Source: Firmicutes bacterium UBA4916
GTDB taxonomy: Bacteria > Bacillota > Clostridia > Tissierellales > Tepidimicrobiaceae
Direction: 5' to 3'
DNA length: 5,565 bases
NCBI GenBank assembly: GCA_002398845.1
Contig: DHBY01000008.1
Span: forward strand, 1-5,565
The notes under the pieces were generated by a model. That model searched no databases. It worked only from the letters and a program-made list of their open reading frames with translations, and was not told the DNA's origin. The translations under genes and the position numbers were made by a program. Within the stretch, counting starts at the first letter, position 1; each line of letters opens with the position of its first letter. Positions 1 to 5,517 of this stretch are shown one piece after another.

Positions 1-1
1 A

Positions 2-109
2 TTATACAAAGGGCATCTATGGAACAATTCTTTCTACATTGAAACTATAGGTTCTATATCAGAAGATGTTATTAAAAAGTATATTGAACTGCAAAAAGAA
101 AAGAGGTGA
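2..109 (+). CDS. tnpA: IS200/IS605 transposase TnpA, C-terminal end only (partial, 5' end outside window)
   Basis: The reading frame is open from the window edge and gives 35 residues (LYKGHLWNNSFYIETIGSIS..., ending KKYIELQKEKR) before TGA at 107-109. The pattern 'LW..SFY..T.G..SE..IKKYIE.Q' is the conserved C-terminus of IS200-like Y1 transposases. The tyrosine in KKYIE is the expected nucleophile that attacks DNA during single-strand excision and insertion. The histidine pair of the HUH site would lie upstream, outside the window. The stop overlaps the GTG at 106-108 and sits 11 bp before the probable tnpB start, so the two genes are probably translationally coupled. Family assignment is firm; whether the whole gene is intact cannot be seen. 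Confidence 0.88.
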   Translation, partial: LYKGHLWNNSFYIETIGSISEDVIKKYIELQKEKR

Positions 110-120
110 TTCTTCAATAT

Positions 121-1416
121 ATGAAAAGAGTTATAAACTTTCAGTTAAACCCTAACAAAAAGCAACAGATCATATTAGGCAATTTAACTTATGCTGCTTC
201 AAAGCTTTGGAATGTAGCTAATTATGAAAGAAAGAACTGGAGTAAACAAAGTGGCATTAAGTACCCTAACTGGTATGAGCAAAAGAAAAAGCTAAAAAGC
301 CATTTTTGGTATAAAAATCTGCCATCTCAAACTGCACAAGAATTGCTAAAACAATTAGATTGCAGCTGGAAATCTTTCTATAAGTTATTGCAAACTGGCG
401 GTATAAAAAATCCTAAGCCACCTAAATATAAACATCAGCCATTTAATGTAAGGTATCTAAATAATGGTTTTGAGCTGCTTAATAAGCATACACTGCAGCT
501 ATCTATACCTAAACAGTTAAAAACATATCTGAGTGATAAATTCAATATAACTGATAAGTATTTGCTTATAGATGTACCAGTACCAATAAGTGGTGCTGTC
601 AAAATCGTAGAAATTATTCCAGAGCATAATAAATACAGTGTAAACATTATTGTAGAATTGCCAGATACAAAAACAAAAGAGGATAATGCTGTTTATATGA
701 GTATAGACCTTGGAATAAACAATCTAATTACAGCCTATGTAAGTACTGGTAAGACATACATCATATCAGGCAGGCAATTTTTAAGTATTAATAGATACTT
801 TGATAAGAAAATAGCTTATTATAGTTCAATATCAGATAGCCAACAAGCAGCTAAAGGAATAAAATACCCAAAACAAAGCAAACGAGTGCAACAGCTCTAC
901 GCTAAAAGAAGAAAGCAGATAAATCACGTATTGCATACAGCTACTAAAAGCATTATAGATATAGCAGACCAGAATAATGTATGCAAAATCATCATTGGTG
1001 ATATAACAAACATACGTGAGGATAATAATATGGGTAAAGCAAATAATCAAAAGTTTCATAAATGGCCATTTAAAAGGATAAAGGATTGTCTAATGTATAA
1101 AGCAGAGAATAAAGGTATAGCTGTTGAAATGCAGGAAGAAAGTTATACTAGCCAATGCAGTCCCTATACACCACAAGTATCAAAGAAATATGCTAAAAAG
1201 TCTAATAGAAAGTATAGGGGGTTATACAAGAATAATGCTAATACACAAATATTTAATGCTGATTGTGTTGGAGCATATAACATACTAAGAAAGTATCTGT
1301 GTAGGATGGAGAAATCCATACCAGCAGTAGTGAGGTTGGACACCCCAAGGATGTACCATTGGAACTCACAAAATTTCTTTGCGAATCCGAAGCTCTCCAT
1401 TTCAATGGAGATGTAG
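121..1416 (+). CDS. tnpB: TnpB, IS605-type RNA-guided nuclease, atypical active site and zinc finger
   Basis: The product is 431 aa from ATG 121, a usual TnpB length. This start is preferred over GTG at 106 (five more residues) because AGAGGTG lies just upstream and MKR...F.L.P fits family N-termini. In the family, TnpB uses an omega-RNA from the element's right end to cut DNA and aid transposon retention. RuvC-I is SIDLGINN with Asp196; RuvC-III is NADCVGAYNIL with Asp381. The usual RuvC-II motif (I-E-D-L) reads IIIGDI at 290-295, so Gly293 replaces the catalytic Glu. Glu339 or Glu340, just before YTSQ, might substitute (inference). The zinc-ribbon region keeps only Cys346 and Cys382 instead of four cysteines, with SPYTPQVSKKYAKKSNRKYRGLY in between; I recall a similar layout in a clostridial TnpB subgroup. 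The frame is uninterrupted, so this is not simple decay. Confidence 0.92.
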   Translation: MKRVINFQLNPNKKQQIILGNLTYAASKLWNVANYERKNWSKQSGIKYPNWYEQKKKLKSHFWYKNLPSQTAQELLKQLDCSWKSFYKLLQTGGIKNPKPPKYKHQPFNVRYLNNGFELLNKHTLQLSIPKQLKTYLSDKFNITDKYLLIDVPVPISGAVKIVEIIPEHNKYSVNIIVELPDTKTKEDNAVYMSIDLGINNLITAYVSTGKTYIISGRQFLSINRYFDKKIAYYSSISDSQQAAKGIKYPKQSKRVQQLYAKRRKQINHVLHTATKSIIDIADQNNVCKIIIGDITNIREDNNMGKANNQKFHKWPFKRIKDCLMYKAENKGIAVEMQEESYTSQCSPYTPQVSKKYAKKSNRKYRGLYKNNANTQIFNADCVGAYNILRKYLCRMEKSIPAVVRLDTPRMYHWNSQNFFANPKLSISMEM

Positions 1417-1437
1417 TTCACTTAGAGAGAAGGAAAT
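1290..1437 (+). ncRNA. Presumed omega-RNA (guide scaffold) overlapping the tnpB 3' end, plus guide
   Basis: In IS605 elements the guide RNA is made from the 3' end of tnpB and the transposon right end, with the guide taken from the first roughly 16 bases outside the element. Here the right end contains a 7-bp stem (1394-1400 with 1405-1411, loop TTCA) flanked by a possible 3-bp GAA/TTC pairing (1389-1391 with 1417-1419). The guide would be about 1422-1437. The 5' limit at 1290 is only an estimate. No RNA data are available and the assignment rests on family behaviour. Confidence 0.4.
1389..1421 (+). other. IS right-end hairpin and terminal tag
   Basis: TCTCCAT (1394-1400) pairs perfectly with ATGGAGA (1405-1411) around a four-base loop. 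It is followed by TGTAGTTCAC, the kind of tag found at the right ends of related IS elements. The hairpin lies inside the last codons of tnpB and would be the single-stranded TnpA binding structure. Confidence 0.6.
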
Positions 1438-1552
1438 AATAAATATTGTTGTTGTTTCTAAAAGAGATGAAAATTATTGTTATGAGGTAGCTGCTAAAAG
1501 AAAGAAAAAATATAAAAATAAAGTATTTAAAGATTCATTTAAAGAAAAATAA
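1418..1552 (+). pseudogene. 3' remnant of an unidentified gene next to the IS right end
   Basis: From about 1418 to TAA at 1550-1552 a frame reads SLREKEIINIVVVSKRDENY and continues with a lysine-rich tail ending KDSFKEK. It lacks a start codon with a proper ribosome binding site and begins at the IS boundary; upstream the same frame runs into tnpB sequence. A strong terminator follows 12 bp after the stop, as expected for the last gene of a transcription unit. The simplest reading is that the IS inserted into or just inside this gene, leaving its 5' part to the left of the window. I do not recognise the protein family. It could also be non-coding DNA that happens to be open for 45 codons. 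Confidence 0.4.
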
Positions 1553-1564
1553 TAAATTAATAAT

Positions 1565-1615
1565 AAAGAATGTAGCCGCGACTTAAATTATTGCAGCTAC
1601 ATTCTTTTATTTTTT
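1565..1615 (+). terminator. Intrinsic terminator after the gene remnant
   Basis: AAAGAATGTAGC (1565-1576) is perfectly complementary to GCTACATTCTTT (1596-1607), a 12-bp stem with a 19-base loop, followed by a T-rich run to about 1620. Its right arm is also the start of repeat copy A (1593 onward). The A-rich left flank means it might also act for minus-strand transcripts. Confidence 0.7.
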
Positions 1616-1753
1616 CTTTTCCTATAAACCTGCTCTTTATATTTAAATCCTGTTCACTTTGCTAACTTAAAAAGGCAATTCATCTTAAAGCAAGCGAAAT
1701 GCAATAGAAAGGATGCAGGAATATTTAAAAGGAAATAGAGCCTCAAAAAAATA
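1593..1753 (+). repeat. Diverged intergenic direct repeat, copy A (partner at 5204-5419)
   Basis: Positions 1593-1631 match 5204-5242 at 37 of 39 bases. Similarity continues in patches: 1690-1712 matches 5305-5327 at 20 of 23, all three differences being transitions. The end, GAAATAGAGCCTCAAAAAAATA, resembles GAAATAGCCTTAAAAAAATA at about 5400-5419. Copy A lacks an extra stretch of about 50 bp present in copy B. On the minus strand one frame contains a TGA where copy B has a TGG (before ACAGG.TTTAAA), so the repeat may descend from a small coding sequence, but neither copy is convincingly coding now. Confidence 0.65.
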
Positions 1754-1937
1754 TGTAAATACTACAGCCCCAGTTAATTGCTAAGATATTGCAGCTACAT
1801 TTACCAAAAATATTATTAGAAATCTCAATTAAACGGTTAATAACCTCATTATTGATACATTTATGCTTATACTCTGTAACCACAGCTAAGTGATATTTTA
1901 AACTGTAGCAGCTGTGCCTGTTTGTTTTATATTCAAT
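1743..1937 (-). pseudogene. tnpA: Truncated IS200/IS605 transposase tnpA fragment (N-terminal part)
   Basis: On the minus strand, reading from 1934 down to TGA at 1745-1743, 63 codons begin EYKTNRHSCYSLKYHLAVVT and continue EYKHKCINNEVINRLIEISN, then KCSCNILAINW. This is the conserved N-terminus of IS200-like TnpA (NRHSVYSLKYHLV.VTKYR.K). It stops where the HUH motif should come: CSIYIFF stands where D-H-U-H-I-L-F is expected, so both catalytic histidines are missing, and the remaining half of the protein with the tyrosine is absent. The codon before GAA, where the start Met is expected, is ATT, and an in-frame TAG lies five codons before GAA. The true break may be near 1755-1775, where repeat copy A begins. 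It is a relic of an element different from, and opposite to, the one at 1-1421. Confidence 0.8.
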
Positions 1938-1970
1938 ACATATAATATGCTAACCCCTCTTTACAACTAA

Positions 1971-1999
1971 TTGATTAAGTAATAAGATTATATTATACA
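1971..1999 (+). promoter_or_regulatory. Possible promoter for the restriction-modification operon
   Basis: TTGATT (1971-1976) followed after 17 bases by TATACA (1994-1999) is a fair sigma-70-like pair. The TATTAT at 1991-1996 is a better -10 but gives only 14 bases of spacing. The region is so AT-rich that such matches arise easily. It would leave a leader of about 95 bases before the start codon at 2102. I saw no operator-like inverted repeat and no controller-protein gene. Confidence 0.25.
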
Positions 2000-2101
2000 T
2001 TCAATATAAAATCAATACCCCCAAAAATGAAATACTTGCTAAAGTCTTCTATTTTTGTATTAGAAAAAGGAATTAATAAAATAAAAAAGGAGATTGAAAT
2101 A

Positions 2102-4039
2102 ATGGCTAAAAAAGAAATAAAAACAGATTTATGGGTATATGACCTTCTTAAACAAGCTGAAATAAATCTTGATTCGCAAGGAAGTAATATTAAAGAAATA
2201 AATGATGCACTAAAAACAGCTTCAAAGAAAGGTACAGGTAATGTTGGCTTTCCTGAATATGTTGGTGTAGTCAAAGACTATTTATTAGTTATTGAAGATA
2301 AAGCAGATTTAAGTAAACATATAAAATTTGATAATAAAGGGCTTATAAGCACAGAAACAACTGCAATAAAAGACTATGCAGTTAATGGTGCTCTGTTTTA
2401 TGGCAAGCATTTATTTGATAATACTACATATAAAAAAGTAATTGCATTTGGTGTATCTGGTGATGAGAAAAAGCATAAAATTACACCTATTTATATAGAT
2501 GAAACAGAGTTTTATAGGCAACTACCTGAAGTAGAATCGTTTATATCATTTAACGAACATAATATAGATGAATACTACACAAGAGAAATTTTAAAAGAAG
2601 ATACAGACCAAGAAAAAGAAACTGCAGAAATTCTCAAAGATGCTGCAACCTTACACGAAGATTTAAGAAATTATGGTAATTTAAAGGATACAGATAAGCC
2701 ATTAGTTGTATCAGGTATTCTTTTAGCCTTAAGAGAAAGTGAATTTAAAAATTTCTCTATAGATGATTTAACGGGCGATGATATAAAAACTGATGGGCAA
2801 AAAATATACGATGCAATAAGTGATAATTTAAAGCGTTCAAAAGTTGCTCCTGAAGTAAAAAAGGATAAACTATTAAGTCAATTTGCACTTATAAAAGATA
2901 CTGTTAAACTAAATGAAATTGAACCAAAATTAGGGAAAACACCTTTAAAATATTTTACTGAATTTCTATATAAAAAGATCTATAAGTCTATAAGATATAG
3001 CAATAGTGCAGAAGATTATATAGGAAGATTTTATGGGGAATTTATGAGTTATTCAGGTGGTGACGGTCAAACCCTTGGTATTATTCTAACCCCTAAACAT
3101 ATAACTGAATTATGTTGCGATTTGGTCAATATTCAGCCTAATGATATAGTATTGGACCCATGTTGTGGTACTGCTGGCTTTCTTATTGCTGCAATGCATA
3201 ATATGATAAAAAAGACAAATGATGCTAATGTAATAAAAAGTATTAAGCAAAAACAGTTACATGGTATTGAGATACAACCATATATGTTTACTATTGCTAC
3301 TACTAATATGATTTTAAGAGGTGATGGTAAGAGCAATCTTATAAATGAAGATTTTTTAAAGCTGGATGCTAATAAATTACAGCTTAAACAAGCTACTGTT
3401 GGTATGATGAATCCACCATATTCACAAGGTTCAAAACAAAATCCAAACTTATACGAAATAGCTTTTACAGAACATTTACTAGATTCTCTAACCGAAGGAG
3501 CAAGATGTGCAGTTATTGTTCCACAATCTTCTATGACAGGTAAAACCAAAGAAGAACAATCTATAAAAGAAAACATATTAAAACATCATACATTAGAAGG
3601 TGTTATTACCTTAAATAAAGACACTTTTTATGGCGTAGGAACTATCCCTTGCATAGCTGTATTTACTGCAGGAGAACCACACCCAAAGAATAAAGTATGT
3701 AAATTTATTAACTTTGAAGATGATGGTTATAAAGTAGCTCCACATATCGGTTTAATAGAAACAGAAGCAGTAAAAGATAAAAAACAACACTTACTTGATG
3801 TTTGGTTTGATAGAATAAAAGCTGAAAGTAAATTCTGTGTAAAAACAACTATAGAAGCAACTGATGAATGGCTTCATAGTTTTTATTATTTTAATGATGA
3901 TATTCCTATTGATAAGGATTTTGAAAAAACTGTTGGCGATTACTTGTCTTTTGAATTCTCAATGATAATGCAAAATAGACAATATTTATTTAACACTTCC
4001 CTTAAAAAAAAGGAGAAAAATGAAAATGAAACTAAATGA
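2102..4039 (+). CDS. BcgI-like Type IIB restriction-modification subunit: nuclease fused to adenine-N6 DNA methyltransferase
   Basis: The product is 645 aa, about the size of the BcgI A subunit as I recall it. Start 2102 is chosen because AAGGAG (2087-2092) lies nine bases upstream; an ATG at 2027 would add 25 residues but has no ribosome binding site. The N-terminus has a PD-(D/E)XK-like signature: Pro51-Glu52, then Glu65-Asp66-Lys67 at the end of a hydrophobic strand (YLLVIEDKAD), with IAFGVSG at 114-120 as a further core strand. A helical linker (about 160-310) leads to the methyltransferase: LTPKHI at 329-334, SAM-binding motif I DPCCGTAGF at 352-360, HGIEIQPYMF at 387-396, and catalytic NPPY at 437-440, typical of gamma-class m6A enzymes. 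The gene overlaps the specificity gene by 20 bp. Such enzymes methylate adenine within a bipartite site and cut both flanks when unmethylated. A stand-alone Type I HsdM is less likely because the N-terminal nuclease is present and no hsdR is seen. Confidence 0.9.
   Translation: MAKKEIKTDLWVYDLLKQAEINLDSQGSNIKEINDALKTASKKGTGNVGFPEYVGVVKDYLLVIEDKADLSKHIKFDNKGLISTETTAIKDYAVNGALFYGKHLFDNTTYKKVIAFGVSGDEKKHKITPIYIDETEFYRQLPEVESFISFNEHNIDEYYTREILKEDTDQEKETAEILKDAATLHEDLRNYGNLKDTDKPLVVSGILLALRESEFKNFSIDDLTGDDIKTDGQKIYDAISDNLKRSKVAPEVKKDKLLSQFALIKDTVKLNEIEPKLGKTPLKYFTEFLYKKIYKSIRYSNSAEDYIGRFYGEFMSYSGGDGQTLGIILTPKHITELCCDLVNIQPNDIVLDPCCGTAGFLIAAMHNMIKKTNDANVIKSIKQKQLHGIEIQPYMFTIATTNMILRGDGKSNLINEDFLKLDANKLQLKQATVGMMNPPYSQGSKQNPNLYEIAFTEHLLDSLTEGARCAVIVPQSSMTGKTKEEQSIKENILKHHTLEGVITLNKDTFYGVGTIPCIAVFTAGEPHPKNKVCKFINFEDDGYKVAPHIGLIETEAVKDKKQHLLDVWFDRIKAESKFCVKTTIEATDEWLHSFYYFNDDIPIDKDFEKTVGDYLSFEFSMIMQNRQYLFNTSLKKKEKNENETK
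4004..4011 (+). repeat. A8 homopolymer at the methyltransferase/specificity gene junction
   Basis: Eight adenines lie near the 3' end of the upstream gene, running into its neighbour's ribosome binding site (AAAGGAG). In the upstream frame the bases read CTT AAA AAA AAG GAG. Loss of one A would move translation into the frame of the specificity gene with no intervening stop, giving a fused protein. The tract is a candidate for slipped-strand variation, though A runs are common in DNA of this composition. Confidence 0.6.
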
Positions 4040-5084
4040 TAGAAAGTGGAAAGAATTTAAAGTTGATGACATCTTCGAGATTTTTAACTCTGTGCCATAT
4101 CATAAAAATAATTTAATATCAAATAATGATGAAAATAATTCTATTCCATATATAACAAGGACCAATAAAAATAATGGATTAGAAGATATTGTGGAAAAAA
4201 GGGAAAGTTTTAAAACCAACCCAAAGGATATTATTATATTTGGGGCTGAAAATGCTACTTTCTTTTACCAACCTTTCGAACATATAACCGGCAATAAAAT
4301 GTATGGTGTTAAAAATAATATGATAAATAAATATGTAGGCTTATTTATTCAACAAATGCTTAATAAAAGTATTAAAGATTGTGGTTTTTGTTATGGCCAA
4401 GGTTTGACTGGAGCAAAAGAAAAACGAAGAAATATAATGCTTCCAGTTATGATTGAAGATGATACTAAACCCGACTGGCAATTTATGGATGATTATATAA
4501 AAGGGCAAGAAGAACTAAAAAAGAAAAAGTATTTTGATTATATTAAAGATATTGTTGGAAATTTAGAATATAAAAAGATACTTTCATTAGAAAAAAAAGA
4601 ATGGAAGAGTTTTTATATTTCAGACATTTTCAATATAGAACCAGGCAAAAGGTTAACCAAAACAAATATGATAAGTGGAGATATGCCTTTTATTGGGTCA
4701 ACTGATTCAAATAATGGCATTACTAATTTTGTATCTAATATTAATATAAGTTTAGATATGAATGTACTTGGTGTAAATTATAATGGTAGCGTTGTTCAAA
4801 ATTTTTATCATCCATATAAATGTATTTTTTCTGATGATGTTAAGAGATTTCACTTAAAACAACAGTCAGATAATAAGTACATTTTATTATTTTTCAAAAC
4901 AATAATATTAAAGCAAAAGAACAAATATACATATGGATATAAATTTAATGAAAATCGAATGAAAAGACAAAAAATATTAGTTCCTATAAATGAGCAAAAT
5001 AGTCCAGACTATAAGTACATGGAGCAATACATTAAAAATATTATGATTACAAAATATAAGGAATATATTTTATATAATAATTAA
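4020..5084 (+). CDS. Specificity (DNA recognition) subunit of the BcgI-like restriction-modification system
   Basis: The product is 354 aa, about the size of the BcgI B subunit (recalled). It consists of two homologous halves. The first has W10-KEF...DIF, IPYITRTNKNNG at 42-53, LPV at 141-143 and PDWQFMDDYIK at 151-161. The second repeats these as W195-KSF...DIF, MPFIGSTDSNNG at 222-233, VPI at 321-323 and PDYKYMEQYIK at 329-339. Each half is a target recognition domain followed by a helix that spaces the two domains and docks on the methyltransferase, as in HsdS. Each domain would read one half of a bipartite DNA site; the halves differ strongly, so an asymmetric site is expected. The start is ambiguous: AAAGGAG (4009-4015) is 4 bases from ATG 4020 and 10 bases from an in-frame ATG at 4026. 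The overlap with the upstream gene implies coupled translation. Confidence 0.88.
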   Translation: MKMKLNDRKWKEFKVDDIFEIFNSVPYHKNNLISNNDENNSIPYITRTNKNNGLEDIVEKRESFKTNPKDIIIFGAENATFFYQPFEHITGNKMYGVKNNMINKYVGLFIQQMLNKSIKDCGFCYGQGLTGAKEKRRNIMLPVMIEDDTKPDWQFMDDYIKGQEELKKKKYFDYIKDIVGNLEYKKILSLEKKEWKSFYISDIFNIEPGKRLTKTNMISGDMPFIGSTDSNNGITNFVSNINISLDMNVLGVNYNGSVVQNFYHPYKCIFSDDVKRFHLKQQSDNKYILLFFKTIILKQKNKYTYGYKFNENRMKRQKILVPINEQNSPDYKYMEQYIKNIMITKYKEYILYNN

Positions 5085-5095
5085 TAGCTAAATGG

Positions 5096-5135
5096 GGAAT
5101 AACGCAATTATGGTTTTTGTAGTTAGCATTATTCC
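5096..5135 (+). other. Imperfect hairpin after the specificity gene
   Basis: GGAATAACGC (5096-5105) pairs with GCATTATTCC (5126-5135) at nine of ten positions around a 20-base loop. It is not followed by a T run, so it is not itself a terminator. It may stabilise the transcript 3' end or work with the next hairpin. Confidence 0.4.
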
Positions 5136-5138
5136 AAT

Positions 5139-5180
5139 AATAGTAGCAATTGTGTTTTTTCAGTTAGCTACTATTTTTTT
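5139..5180 (+). terminator. Intrinsic terminator of the restriction-modification operon
   Basis: AATAGTAGC (5139-5147) pairs perfectly with GCTACTATT (5167-5175) around a 19-base loop and is followed at once by a T run. It lies 55 bp after the specificity gene stop and fits the end of the two-gene operon. Confidence 0.7.
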
Positions 5181-5203
5181 ATTTATCAAAATATCATACA
5201 ATG

Positions 5204-5419
5204 GCAACTACATTCTTTTATTTTTTCTTTTTCTATAAACCTACCCCCTCCACATTTAAACCCTGTCCACTTGTCTGCCATAAAATGATGGATTACATTC
5301 CAAAGTAAGCAAAATACAATAGAAAGGCCATAGGAGCGTTTTAATGGCATATCATAAAACTTACACATTTTTAAAGCTACTTTATCCATTGTTTAAAATG
5401 AAATAGCCTTAAAAAAATA
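5204..5419 (+). repeat. Diverged intergenic direct repeat, copy B (partner at 1593-1753)
   Basis: This copy starts at GCAACTACATTC, right-arm sequence shared with the terminator at 1565-1615, but without the complementary left arm. It runs through the same T-rich block, then CTATAAACCT, a CCTGTCCACTT segment, and GTAAGCAAAATACAATAGAAAGG (5305-5327). About 50 bp (roughly 5345-5395) is absent from copy A. The minus strand is open over much of the copy, but the frame is not conserved between copies (a two-base length difference near 5243-5261), so I do not call a gene. Together with the rest of 5181-5515, no other gene or RNA is visible. Confidence 0.6.
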
Positions 5420-5517
5420 GCTTGGGCTTAAAAATAAGAAAAATATAGCAGAAATTAATAATATATTTAATCAGCTTAGTATCTTAATTATTTGCTAATA
5501 GAAAGAGGATACACAAA

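Larger units (their letters stand above)
1..1421 (+). mobile_element. Right portion of an IS200/IS605-family insertion sequence (tnpA end, tnpB, right end)
   Basis: The end of a Y1 transposase gene is followed directly by a full tnpB in the same direction, the classic IS605 order. The left end and most of tnpA lie outside the window. The right boundary is placed near 1421, just after GTAGTTCAC, which follows a 7-bp hairpin (1394-1400 with 1405-1411). A subterminal hairpin and a short terminal tag are expected where TnpA recognises single-stranded ends. These elements make no target duplication, so the exact boundary cannot be confirmed from the sequence; it may be off by a few bases. Downstream sequence changes at once to an unrelated reading frame, supporting the boundary. 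Confidence 0.75.

Noticed and set aside
435..1421. Three minus-strand open frames opposite tnpB (435-647, 832-1059, 1164-1421)
   Set aside because: They mirror the coding strand of an intact tnpB and show only low-complexity hydrophobic translations. No independent gene evidence.
2027..2101. Upstream in-frame ATG at 2027 as start of the methyltransferase gene
   Set aside because: No Shine-Dalgarno sequence precedes it, while AAGGAG is well placed before ATG 2102. The added 25 residues do not look like part of the nuclease domain.
1993..2274. Minus-strand 93-codon frame over the start of the methyltransferase gene
   Set aside because: It covers the well-supported N-terminal nuclease coding region and its leader; the hydrophobic translation is typical of an antisense shadow in AT-rich DNA.
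3133..3576. 147-codon open frame on the minus strand inside the methyltransferase gene
   Set aside because: It lies entirely opposite the strongly conserved SAM-binding and NPPY motifs, has no ribosome binding site support and no recognisable family. It is a shadow frame.
5186..5389. 67-codon minus-strand frame in repeat copy B
   Set aside because: The frame is not kept in copy A, which has a stop in place of Trp and a two-base length difference, and no family is recognisable. Treated as repeat DNA, though an old small gene cannot be excluded.
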